From Nemertoderma westbladi (taxonomy: Eukaryota > Xenacoelomorpha > Nemertodermatida > Nemertodermatidae), in assembly GCA_032718475.1 (NCBI GenBank), contig JAUCBJ010004898.1, positions 1-30,060 on the forward strand: a stretch of DNA of 30,060 bases, in the 5' to 3' direction. The position numbers and the translations under genes were made by a program. Of this stretch, positions 9,704 to 18,902 are shown piece after piece (the stretch's first letter is position 1; each line of letters begins with the position of its first letter). Under the pieces are notes generated by a model, which saw only the letters and a program-made list of their open reading frames with translations, searched no databases and was not told the DNA's origin.

Positions 9704-9804
9704 CTTTCTAAATGTATTCTGGTAGGCAAGTAAACATAACGGATAATTTTGATCGCCTTCAGAAACATATATTTGAAATATAAAGAATTAAATAAACGGA
9801 ATTA

Positions 9805-10060
9805 CTCGGAAAAAAAAATTAAAACTTTTTGAATTTTTTTTTCAATTTTTTTTCAATTTTTTCCATTTTTTTTCTTCAATTTTTTTTCCATTTTCTTCAA
9901 AATTTTTCTTTCCAAAGTTAATAACTACTTGACGGTAAGAATTTTTTTAAAAGTCTTGAAATTTTTTTTCATTTTTTTTTGAAAACTTTAAAAAAAAATT
10001 TATTTTATTTTTTTTTTTAATTTTTTTTTTCAACTTTTTCAATCCAAAATTACTGACTAC
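9805..10060. repeat. T-rich low-complexity block in Kolobok 3' end
   Basis: The block consists of imperfect runs such as TTTTCAATTTTTTTTC and TTTTTTTCCATTT with few other bases. It lies between the transposase relic and the right end, and no gene is present from 9704 to 10587. Confidence 0.8.
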
Positions 10061-10567
10061 CTGATTTTTTCATAGTTTCCATGAAATTTGAATAATTAAT
10101 TTTGATCATCTGATCAACAAAGAGGTTATTTTGAAAATTACCACTATCAGAATGGTAGTTTGCCTGCAATTATAAGCAAATACCGCCATATTTTTATTGT
10201 TTAGAACTTTGAATGCGTTTTTCTCAAAACGAAATTTTTTGACACAAAGGTACAGTTTTCTCGAAAAGTACTGAATGAAATTTCACAAAATTTGGTACAC
10301 ATGTCAAGTCGACGACGCTGAACATGTGGAACAAGAATCTGCTCCTATAATTTATTTGCAAGGAAGTTATTAGTAATTAAAATGAATGAAAATATTATTA
10401 AACTATTTATAATACTAAAATTATTAACTAATTGTTAACGAATTTTAATTTTTTTAGTTCCACAAGTGCAGCATAAGATTTTAAGTAATTAAAAAATAAT
10501 TATAACTATTCAGATAAGTTCACTCTAGATAAGTGTACCTTTGTATCATTAGTAATTCAAAGGGAAT

Positions 10568-10591
10568 TCCACCACGTACTGGTTCCCTTAA
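10568..10591 (-). repeat. Right terminal inverted repeat and TTAA target site
   Basis: Read inward on the minus strand from 10587 the sequence is GGGAACCAGTACGTGGTGGA, matching the left end. TTAA occupies 10588-10591. The pair defines the whole 8.6-kb element. Confidence 0.85.
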
Positions 10592-11314
10592 CCCATCAGT
10601 AAGGCAGCCAGCCAGCCAGATCTGCACTACTATTCTCATTAGGTAGTAGCTGTCAATGTGTGACTAATCGATCGGTTTAACTGATCGATTTGCCAGCTCT
10701 CTCTTAGTGAGGCACTAACTAACACAATATTGGGGACTCACCTATATGGTTCATCCCTGTATAATCTATGCACAATGGATATAAGCCATATATTTTATTT
10801 ATGCACAACACGCTTACCGTATGACAATTTGATAGATTGCGCAACACGTGATCCTTCCTTTATTTGGCTGCCAGGCCATATTGCTACCTTGACTTTGCTA
10901 GGTAGCAGTCCCCTTTAGGGGAGGGTGATAATAAATTGCTGCCGTTGTTATACGGCTGATGGGTAATATGGTGTTATATTGGTTTCTGGGTTAGCGAATT
11001 GCATATAGGGATATTCACGTAACAACAGCGTTTATGCAGTAACAATCTTTAATTTGTTATTGCAATAACATCCTTTTTGGCCTTGCAACTCGCGGTCAGA
11101 ATTGTGTAGAGAATGTCACAATCGGCCACTATAGCTACTTTTTTTTTTACCTGCAGGGGCACTAATTAAATTCATGTTTAAAATAAATACAAATAAGGTG
11201 GAGCACAACGATATATGATATAACTCTTATCATTCAAATTACATTCACCTCATTCAATTATATTAATTATATCATGAATTTTATACCTTTAATTTTTTAG
11301 ACCCTTATACGTAC
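10592..11314. other. Right flank of Kolobok element, no gene seen
   Basis: The region is AT-rich with a GCCAGCCAGCCAG stretch near 10604. The one distinct structure is a perfect inverted repeat: AATCGATC at 10666-10673 and GATCGATT at 10683-10690 around a 9-base loop. The short frame at 10730-10918 shows nothing recognisable. Confidence 0.6.
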
Positions 11315-11735
11315 TGTAGTGGAAATAGATATTATAATAAATTAACGAAAACCCACCCATTCTAAATAGTGTACTGTTCCTTGCGCACATCTGGGGACAT
11401 TAGTTTTTAGTGCAGAGAGTATTATATTAGGCCCTACGTTCTACTTATGTAGGTAGTTGCAATAGACGTTAAGAATATATAATAAATTAACGAGAACACA
11501 CTGTTCTAAATACTGTTTCTTGCGCACCTCTCTCTGGGGACATTAGTTTTTGTATTGTTTTTCTGTAGACCATACGGTATGTAGTTGCAATGGACAATGG
11601 ACATTAAGGAAATTTTTTATATTGACGAAAACACACCATTCTAAATACTGTCCCTTGCGCACATCTGGGAACATTAGTTTTTTAAGTGCTGAGAGTATTG
11701 TATTAAATTAGGCCTTACGTATAGTTGCAATGAAT
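11315..11735. repeat. Tandem array, three ~140-bp units
   Basis: Three diverged units share the order TTAACGA-AACAC, ATTCTAAATA, CTTGCGCACCTCT/CATCTGG, GGACATTAGTTTTT and GTAGTTGCAAT. TTAACG/TTGACG occurs at 11342, 11487 and 11622, giving periods of about 145 and 135 bp. The array ends where the (TAG)n tail of the neighbouring LINE begins at about 11738. Confidence 0.85.
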
Positions 11736-11737
11736 GT

Positions 11738-11757
11738 TACTACTACTACTACTACTA
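11738..11757 (-). repeat. (TAG)n LINE tail that includes the stop codon
   Basis: The minus strand reads TAGTAGTAG... after the last codon. The ORF's stop at 11757-11755 is the first TAG of this run, so the coding region runs straight into the tail with no separate 3' untranslated sequence. The nested LINE at 13893-14434 also ends in TAG units. Confidence 0.8.
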
Positions 11758-12365
11758 GGTCGAGCGAACTTGGACAGTGGAAATGAGATCCTTCCAGGCT
11801 TCCCGATTCTCCATAGTTGTCGCAATTTCGTTTCTCACAAGTTCAGTATCCCTTTCAAGTTGATCTATATATGTTATGGCCGGTCGTCCACGACTACGCT
11901 TTCCATGAGTTGGCTGCCAGAAAAGTAGATCTGGTATGACCTCGTCTTTACCTCGCCAGCAGTGCCCACTGAATCTTAATCTGCGTTCATGGAGGGTGGT
12001 TGATACATGTGGTATTGTACCATAAAGCTCGGCGTTTGTCATGTGTTGTCTCCAGCTGATGGTTAGGGCTGCCCTTAGTAGTCTTGTGTAGCAACCATCG
12101 ATTCGGTGTTTGGATTTTATCGCCAGTGTCCAGGTCTCACCCCCGTATAAATATACACTTTCCACTGTGGCTCGAAAGAACTTAGTCTTCAGGTGCCTGG
12201 AGAGATCTGATTTCCAGATGGTATCCATTTTTGCTACCCAAGCCTTTGCTTTCCTAACTTCTATGTCCTTTTTGCTACTCTCTATCCATGATCCAAGGTA
12301 CTGGAAGTCATCGACCTTCCTTAGTTGATTATTATCAATGGTTGTCAAGTTTCCATCAACATTAA
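11755..12365 (-). pseudogene. Host LINE block C: ORF2 C-terminal region
   Basis: An uninterrupted frame of about 200 residues covers the part after the reverse transcriptase thumb. It contains VDDFQYLGSW, KAWVAKMDTIWKSD, KTKFFRATVESVYLYGGETWTL, the RIDGCYTRLL and ISWRQH motifs, RRLRFSGHCWR, and the Arg/Gly-rich HGKRSRGRP before the end. This arrangement is common at the end of ORF2 in animal LINEs whose reverse transcriptase carries FADD. The frame is still open because it has only recently been separated or by chance; it lacks the catalytic part and cannot work alone. The beginning at 12365 is where the satellite-like block starts. Confidence 0.8.
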
Positions 12366-13460
12366 CCCTATTAAACCCGGGGGGGGGTCAATATGACCCC
12401 CCCGTGGTTTTTTTATTATAATTCTGAAACAAACGCAGTTGAGAATCTGAAATTTTATGACTTTTCCTAAAAATCTATTGTCTTCCTAGTAGTGAAAACC
12501 GTTTTGAAAAATATTGGGTAGTTTTCGAGTTATAGCACCATTTTTAACCCTACTTTTGGCACTTTTTTTGAGACGTTTTTTGAAAATTACATTTCATTAA
12601 ATATGAATTGTAACATCTCTATTTTTGATTTACACCGGTTTTTTGGTGTTAGAAATTGGATGGAATTCATATAAATTGATTTAGAAATTTCAAACTTGTT
12701 TTTTTCGGCGGGTGCCAATTTTTGGTGCCAGCACCAAATTTTGAAATATGTCAATTTTGTAAATTGATTGTGTGAAACTTGTTTTTTACGCAATTGGAGT
12801 TTTTTGGGGTTCTGGTTTCGATTAAATATATACGAGTTGCACCAAGCATATCAAACTTGTATTTTTCGGTGGTGGGTGCAAATTTTGGTGCTAGCACGAA
12901 ATTTTGAAAATCCATTCAATTGATACAATTGTTTGTGACAATTTATTTCTTGCGTTTTAGATGTTTATGGCTATTCTGAATTGAATGGAATATATAATTT
13001 TCGAACTAGGCATCTCAAACTTGTATTTTTCGGAAGTGGGTGCAAAATGTGGTGCTAGCACCAAATTTTGAAAACCATCATATTTATAAATTGATTGTGT
13101 CACCTTGTTTCTTGCGTTATACGGGTTTGTGAGGGTTGTGAATTCAATGGAATCAGTAAAAATTTCATAAGAGTTTTCAAACTTGTATTTTTCGCCGGTG
13201 GGTGAAAATTGTTGTGCCAGCACCAAATTTTGGAAAATAAGCAAATTGATCAGTAAATAGTATCATCTTGTTTATTGCGTTATACGGGTTTATGAGGGTC
13301 CTGAATCCGATGGAATCAATAAAATCAGCACTGGACATCGCAAACTTGTACTTTTTGGTGATGGGTACGAAATTTGGTCCTAGCACCAAAATTTGCCAAA
13401 TTACGCCGAAAAATACAAGTAGCAATGATGGGGCATTTTAGAAATGTATTCCATTAGAAT
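12366..13460. repeat. Satellite-like insertion, five ~163-bp units
   Basis: Units begin with (T)CAAACTTGTATTTTTCGG at about 12690, 12850, 13017, 13180 and 13340. Each carries a GTGGGTGCAAATTTT-like stretch followed by a palindrome centred on GGTGCTAGCACC or GGTGCCAGCACC, then a variable half that often includes CTTGTTTCTTGCGTTATACGGG. The left edge bears CCCTATTAAACCCGG after TTAA and a hairpin at 12381-12403. The block interrupts a LINE, so it moved or was inserted as a unit. The exact right edge, about 13450-13500, is unclear, and no coding capacity is visible. Confidence 0.75.
12378..12403. repeat. G7/C7 hairpin at the left edge of the satellite block
   Basis: GGGGGGGTCA (12381-12390) pairs perfectly with TGACCCCCCC (12394-12403) around the three bases ATA. 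It lies 13 bases inside the junction with the LINE and so may be part of the inserted element's end structure. Confidence 0.75.
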
Positions 13461-13499
13461 CAGCGCCCTAGAAAACCTGAAAATGTGAATTTATAGCAT

Positions 13500-13892
13500 C
13501 GTATAAGTGAATTACATGAATTGGTAGCATTTATATGCAATCCAACCTCCTTAACAGCCCTCTCCACTTTATTTAATAGAAGCTGTGCATCTGCTAGGGT
13601 ATTAGAGAGCAGGGCGACGTCATCCGCAAAGTCGGTGTCTGTGACTATAGTTGCGGGATATCTACTACTTCTGCGTTCTTGAAGTGTGAATCTCAGATCT
13701 TCACCCTTTGTGGCCGTCCTCATTGCGTAATCCAGCACAATTACAAACAGTAATGGTGCTTATGTGTCACCTTGCAGTACGCCAGCCAGGGTTTGAGAAA
13801 ATCTCAGTTTCACCATCTGGTGAGAGTACCTGTGCTTATGTGTCACAATATAACAATCCAATGCCAGCAACAATTACTTCTGGTATTCCATA
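13500..13892 (-). pseudogene. Host LINE block B: reverse transcriptase palm
   Basis: The minus-strand translation starts GIPEVIVAGIGLLYCDT and passes through QVLSPDGETEIF, GVLQGDT, PLLFVIVLDYAMR, then DTDFADDVALLSNTL with the catalytic FADD at about 13616-13627. It ends near EVGLHINATN. In-frame stops fall at about 13846 and 13762 (CDT-stop and GDT-stop), and a frameshift lies near 13800 between the PDGETEIF and LAGVLQGD blocks. The block directly continues block A (ILRVYG) and is continued by block C. The wording of the motifs matches the fragment at 24.4-25.3 kb, a related family. Confidence 0.8.
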
Positions 13893-14434
13893 CTACTACT
13901 AGGATCGGCATGCTGCATTGCAGCTGCATTTTTAAGAACGCTGTGCCGGCTTATCGACAAAATTGCACCGCCACAACTCCCTATCACCCATGACATTTGC
14001 TAGATCACCCGCATCTTCAAGGCCAGTGTCCTTTACGATGCGTCTCAAGAAAGTCATGGGCTGTCCACCATGCTTATTCACTCCATGAGTCTGCCAAAGT
14101 ACAAGATTATGCACTGGCTGGTCCTCACGACGAAAGCAATGTGCTGCAAAGCGGAAGCGATTTTGTTCTAGTGTCAAGCTTGGGGGAACCAATGAGACAC
14201 CTCCAATGTTATATAGTGTCTGGTTGGAGATGTGTGCATTGTACTTGACACAATGAACCCGGCGTAGCATTCTTGTGAATGTGCCATCCAGAGATTTGGT
14301 GTCCTCAGCAGTTAGAGCCCAGCATGGACTCCCATAGAGGAGTACTGGAACTACTGCTGCTCTAAATAATCGGACCTTAAGTTTCTGATTAATACTCGGT
14401 GACTTCCAAATCCTGGAAATGGTACTCCATACAG
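13893..14434 (-). mobile_element. Nested 5'-truncated LINE with TATGG duplication
   Basis: The insert encodes only the C-terminal portion of a related LINE: VWSTISRIWKSPSIN, KVRLFRAAVVPVLLYGSPCWAL, FTRMLRRVH, RFRFAAHCFRR, LVLWQTHG and LANVMGDRELWR, with a stop near 13932. A short 3' stretch and TAG repeats follow. Minus-strand TATGG precedes it at 14439-14435 and follows it at 13892-13888, and deleting the insert plus one TATGG rejoins the host LINE reading across YG-IP. This is the normal outcome of truncated target-primed reverse transcription. Its sequence is clearly diverged from block C, so it belongs to a different family of the same clade. Confidence 0.75.
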
Positions 14435-15096
14435 CCATAAACTCTTAGTATTTCAAGCATTTTACCTCTATGGATGGAGTCGAATGCCTTCTTGAAGTCC
14501 ACAAAATTCATGACTGCGGGGAGATTCTTTGACTTAATTCCTTCAATCAGTCTCTGTAGTGCAAGTATCTGAGCTATTGTTGAACTATTTGGTCGAAATC
14601 CGTTTTGGTTCTTACGCAGTAGTTTCTCTATGTGAGGCCTAATCCTATATAGAATCATTTTATTGTATATTTTGGCAGCTACCACAAGCAGATAGATCCC
14701 ACGATATTTTGTTGGTTTAATGCTTCTAATGCTTTTAATGCTTCTTTAGAGTTCGGCCGGTGTGAAGTCCCCTGTTTCTATAGGTAGTGTCTTGTCATAT
14801 ATTTTCCTTGTAGGACTGACTTGCCAGGTAAGTCTTGATTGTTGCTGTATGTGAGCAGTTGTAATTGCTTCAGTTTTATCCTGTATGTACTTTTCCTGGC
14901 TGATGTTGTAGGCCAATTTAAGATCGTCCTTAGCATTCTCAACCTTGTTAGTGTTTTCGGTTGTTGGTTGTTCGATTTTAACTTTGTAGGCTATCTTAAG
15001 ATCTTCTCTCTTACAAGTAACCTCAGAGTTTTGCCATGGCACATACTGTTTTCGTTTGGGTTTCTGGGGGATAATTCTACAATTTTGACTCATTAA
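14435..15096 (-). pseudogene. Host LINE block A: linker and reverse transcriptase fingers
   Basis: From about 15093 the minus strand encodes a basic linker (PQKPKRKQYVPWQNSEV, ENAKDDLKLAY, FTPAEL), then KYRGIYLLVVAAKIYNKM, RIRPHIEKLL, KNQNGFRPNSST, QILALQRLIEG and FVDFKKAFDSI with the first catalytic Asp, ending KMLEILRVYG at 14435. Between FTPAEL and KYRG the usual stretch of several dozen residues is missing and the frame changes (about 14690-14750), next to small AAGCATTA repeats. No endonuclease is seen upstream, so the copy is 5'-truncated or degraded beyond 15096. Confidence 0.75.
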
Positions 15097-15144
15097 GCAA
15101 AAGGGTCCCGAATGAGTTTTTTTAAACCTTTATATTTTTGTGAT

Positions 15145-15425
15145 TTTGAGTGCTTTTTATATTATTAATGAATGTGCTAGAACCTTAGTAGATTTTTTAT
15201 GGTATAATGCTAGTATTTTTTACCAGCTAGTAATTTTTGGAAATTATTTTGGTCATTAATATATTCTTCAACAGTTTAACCTGAAATATCATGGACTTTC
15301 ACATTTTTTATAATTTCTAAAAATACTAGCTAGCAAAAAAAACACTACCGGTAGCTATCATAAAAAACATATCTACTAATGTTCTAGCACTTTCACCAAT
15401 ACCAAAAAAATTAAAAAAAACTCTA
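15145..15425. repeat. Foldback repeat of about 280 bp
   Basis: The left arm around GTGCTAGAACCTTAGTAGAT (about 15174-15193) through TTTTTTATG and on to GAAATTAT near 15246 is mirrored by the right arm from ATAATTTC (about 15310) to ATGTTCTAGCAC near 15392. The arms are imperfect, about 85 bp, with a ~60-bp centre. There is no coding content, so this fits a MITE-like foldback. No target duplication was found. Confidence 0.7.
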
Positions 15426-15715
15426 AAAAAGGATTGGTGAAAAATGGCTGGGGTGTCGACAGGGCGAAGTAGGGACCGTGTTGCTTAACCCCTTAGAGCC
15501 TATCACCTCCAGTGCATGTCACCATGGACAACACTAAGACGTGCAGTGGACGTCATGCTGCAATACATGTTTTATCGGAAGGGTCTTGGTCTAGGTATAC
15601 TGGTGGACAGTATTAAAGACATTTAGTGCTCTTCATGGGAAAAAATCCATTCTGTACTGTAGATTGTAGACTGTATTATCAATGTTAGGTATATGGCGTA
15701 ATGCCAACCACAGTA

Positions 15716-16408
15716 CAGTAGTACAGACTGACAGTAAGACCGACAGACAGACAGACTAGATTTATGTAAACGTGTAAACTGACATCAGAAATGAAATCAG
15801 CAACCCTTAAAACCCCCATAGGATAGTGAAGGAGGGGAGTCCCCGGAGGTGATCCTTACTTTCTTAAGTTTTGACAGACTGACTGACAGAAAGACCGACA
15901 GCCAGACAGACTAGATTTATTAAACGTGAAAACTGACATCTGAAATTAAATCAGCACCCATTAAAACCCCCATAGCGAGAATGTTAGTTAATTTGAATTA
16001 TTTTTTATGTTTTGACAGACTGACTGACAGAAAGACCGACAGCCAGACAGACTAGAATTATTAAACGTAAAAACTGACATCTGAAATGAAATCAGCACCC
16101 ATTAAAACCCCCATAACGAGAATGTTAGTTAGTTTGTATTCTTTTTTAAGTTTTGACAGACTGACTGACTGACAGAAAGACCGACAAACAGACAGACTAT
16201 ATTTATGTAAACCTGAAAACTGACATCAGAAATGAAATCAGCACCCCTTAAAACCCCCATAGCGAGAATGTTAGTTAATTTGAATTATTTTTTATGTTTT
16301 GACAGATTGACTAACAGAATGACCGACAGACAGACAGAGTAGATTTATGTAAACGTGAAAACTGACATCAGAAATGTAATCAGCACCCCCATAGCGAGAA
16401 TGTTAGCG
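15716..16408. repeat. Tandem array of ~141-bp units with GACA/GACT core
   Basis: About five units begin with GACAGACTGACTGACAGAAA-type tetranucleotide sequence at roughly 15727, 15873, 16014, 16155 and 16301. Each continues with CCGACAG, CAGACAGACTAGATTTAT, AAAACTGACATC, AAATCAGCACCC, TTAAAACCCCCATAGCGAGAATGTTAGTTA and a T-rich end. The first unit has a variant 3' half (AGGATAGTGAAGGAGGGG) and the last stops at GTTAGCGAC. Confidence 0.85.
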
Positions 16409-18290
16409 ACAAGTTATAATTATTAACCATATTTCGTAAGATATATTTTAAAACATTTATTTATTATTAATTCTGTACGCGCTTTTGAAGACCTTTAGCA
16501 GTTTAACCTGCCAAAATTTATATGTCTTTTGGTTTATAAATAGACTTTAGAAATTGACAAATATTTAATACCAATAAACACAACATTAGCAGAAGCCAGC
16601 CTAGTGCGCGTCCATTCACCCGCTGGATATACCCGGGAGACTGGATTCTGAGGGCTTAGATTATTATTGCAGTGTAAGCTTACTGTATTATTCGATTGAT
16701 CGTTAATAAATAATTTCTGACTAATATTATTCACTTTCGGGAAATATTAACAGTTCCTTTAGGACGTGGCGCTCTATCTAGGTAAACAGAGATATGACTT
16801 ATACTAATCACAACGGTAAGTCGGTAAGGCTTATGATTCACGTATGAGGCGCATTCTTTAGGAAATGCTTAGTTATCAGTCACAATCATGCACACTACCG
16901 GTAACACACAATACTGCTCACTAAATTGCCGACCATCAATGAATTTTATCATATATAAAGAGAACAGCAACTGACTCATGTAGTGCTTATCAAATAGCAT
17001 TAAATTCACTACAAACCACAATAATATAAGTCGCAATCGCTATATATAACCCGTCTCTCTAACCTGTAGTGTATCAAGAAAATTGGGAAATTTGGGTTCT
17101 TTATAGATGTTCTCCAAATAATATTCAACCAAAACACAACAGTAAATAGCAGTATAATAATGTATGTTGAACCGATAATGTAAGACTGAAGTGAGATAAG
17201 ATAACAGTTATACGCTCTATAATTTAAGCCTACTAATGTTTCTTCTAAAGTATGAAAACGAGTTGACTCTAGAGCCGGTGTTCCTGGCCTAGATAGAAAC
17301 AACACAACAGTAACAAAAACACTCTCGGACTCTAACACCGTTGCAGGTATCTTTTTACACAGAGAGGAATAGCTCTCATTGGCAGAACACCAGATTCCAC
17401 AGGTTCCACGAATATCTAAATGCCGAACTATCAGGATTTTTGCAGCCCTTGGCCAACACACAAAATGAGTCACTCCGCTCGGTTGCCCTGGTTGCATACT
17501 CTGCTGCTATAGCTCTGGTTGGCCGATAGAACATAGTAAAGAGCCCCTCGTATAACAAATCAGCCAATCAGCCGGTCGCTTTGCATCATTCGAGTTAGAG
17601 AGCTTTTTAGAGTATTCCAGCGCCTGGGGGGGAACTGGATTGCAAAGCAAAAGGGCCAGTTATATCCCACAGAAGCTTTTACAAATTCAATAACTGAATA
17701 ACCAGATAACGGAAAGACAAACCGAATTGAAACGTTTAATTACTAATAATAATTGAGAGGTGATTGGAAATCAAGGATATATGTTATGTTATGGTAGGCA
17801 CAGGCAAATTAATTGATGTCTGTTGAGATGTATTGAAGGAGCACTATTCCTTCTACAAGACTACTACAGTTATGTCCTTGTGGGCTAGCCTACTAGGGAC
17901 TGGCTTGGTCATGGTCAATGACTTTAGCTTGCCTTGTTAGTAATGTACAACTTGAAGAATAAATTATTGGGCACGACTGCCCTTGCCATGCCTTAGGCTC
18001 AATGGGTAGAATGGAATCAGCGTATGAATTTACAATGTTAATTATGTTTAAATCAATGAAAAATACCTTTATTAACGCAAATCACTTAAAAAATATAAAA
18101 CTATAATGGAATGGGGTACATGGATTCCAGATATCTAATTTCTGTGCAAAATAACTTTAATCGTATGGTGCTAAATAATTAATTTCCATGGAGAAACCGT
18201 TCAAAATGACTCAACCATACAATTTAGCTGAAGAAATTAATTTAGATTATGGCTTCCGACATTTATGGCTTCCGACACACACACGTACAC
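16409..18290. other. Gene-poor stretch, no supported feature
   Basis: AT-rich DNA surrounds a more GC- and CpG-bearing patch at about 17340-17640 that contains a CCAAT motif (GCCAATCAG at 17563). A 162-residue minus-strand frame (17497-17009) overlaps this patch. Its second half is hydrophobic (SYIIGSTYIIILLFTVVFW), but I see no family signature, and AT-rich DNA often yields such frames. A chance frame is the default reading. Confidence 0.45.
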
Positions 18291-18323
18291 ACCACCCCCC
18301 CCCCCCCCCACACACACACACAG
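18270..18323. repeat. CA and poly-C microsatellite
   Basis: ACACACGTACACACC is followed by a run of about 16 C and then (CA)n. It lies 36 bp left of the 11-bp direct repeat flanking the next element. Confidence 0.9.
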
Positions 18324-18358
18324 ACTTTTGAAAAACGGCCATAGTATAATTATATCAG

Positions 18359-18369
18359 TTCGCTGATGG
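18359..18369 (+). repeat. 11-bp target duplication, left
   Basis: TTCGCTGATGG directly precedes the left inverted repeat and is identical to 24339-24349, which follows the right one. The copies are direct while the arms are inverted, as expected for a target duplication. Confidence 0.8.
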
Positions 18370-18370
18370 T

Positions 18371-18605
18371 TAGTTATAAAACCCGAAAAAAACGAAAAGG
18401 ACGAAATTATTTACGAAAATATCGAAATTATAAAACTTTAAATAAAATCTAACTTTCCAGTGAGATCGGTATTATTAGAAGGCACACTTTACATTTTTTA
18501 ATTAATAAAATCCGATAATTTCGCCCCATTTTCGACACTAAAAGTAATTTAATACCAAATACTGGCTCTGCTGATTGGTTGTTAGGGGTGATCCAATGAT
18601 TGCAA
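18371..18605 (+). repeat. Left long terminal inverted repeat
   Basis: The arm begins TAGTTATAAAACCCG, contains ACACTTTACATTTTTTAATT and TAATTTCGCCCCATTTTCGA, and ends near GATTGGTTGTTAGGGGTG. Weaker similarity to the right arm may continue to GGCCTACTG near 18660. Confidence 0.8.
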
Positions 18606-18902
18606 AACACCACAAGATGGCGCTCAAATTAGGACAGTACAGTCAGAGTGTAGGCCTACTGCAGTTATAGCGACTGTTGGACTGCAATTCTGTAGTTACG
18701 TTCACCTGTTCACATCCGCCGCGCCGCGTCACTTGCCTGACAGTCACTGTAGGCCTACAGTGCACACCTAGGCCAGGTAGCGCTAAAGGTACTGTATGCC
18801 GTAATGCAAACAACATTTCATATGGGAATTACATCGTTGCAGTCAGTTGCATCAGTACACGAATACAGTGAACAGCCTAATATTACATTACAGTACTGCA
18901 GT

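Larger units (their letters stand above)
1978..10587 (+). mobile_element. Kolobok-like DNA transposon with nested retroelements
   Basis: The element starts GGGAACCAGTACGTGGT at 1978 and ends with its exact reverse complement at 10587. TTAA stands directly outside both ends (1974-1977 and 10588-10591). TTAA target duplications and 5'-purine-purine termini are the known hallmarks of the Kolobok superfamily. The interior carries a matching transposase relic at 7835-9703 on the plus strand. About 5.26 kb between 2531 and 7788 is foreign retroelement DNA, so the original transposon was roughly 3.3 kb. The superfamily name rests on the TSD, termini and remembered transposase motifs, not on a search. 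The copy is dead because its transposase carries a stop and several frameshifts. Confidence 0.8.
11738..15096 (-). mobile_element. Host LINE split by two later insertions
   Basis: Three minus-strand blocks join end to end as one APE-type LINE. Block A (about 15096-14435) covers the linker and reverse transcriptase fingers through ILRVYG. Block B (13892-~13500) resumes at GIPEVIV and runs through the FADD motif to GLHINAT. Block C (12365-11755) resumes at VDGNLTT and runs to the C-terminus and a (TAG)n tail. Between A and B sits a 542-bp related LINE with TATGG on both sides; between B and C sits a ~1.1-kb satellite-like block. Each block ends where the next begins in the protein, so one split copy explains the order better than three copies. 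The endonuclease is missing on the 5' side. Confidence 0.75.

Noticed and set aside
12362-13460. A piggyBac-type element starting TTAACCC
   Set aside because: TTAACCC is present at one edge only; no matching inverted end or TTAA was found near 13450-13520.
13500-15096. A domain-shuffled reverse transcriptase (fingers, C-terminus, palm)
   Set aside because: The TATGG pair and the rejoined frame show a truncated LINE inserted into another LINE.
17009-17497. A 162-residue minus-strand frame with a hydrophobic segment near a CCAAT motif
   Set aside because: No recognisable family, AT-rich composition, and no splice or promoter evidence beyond one short motif.
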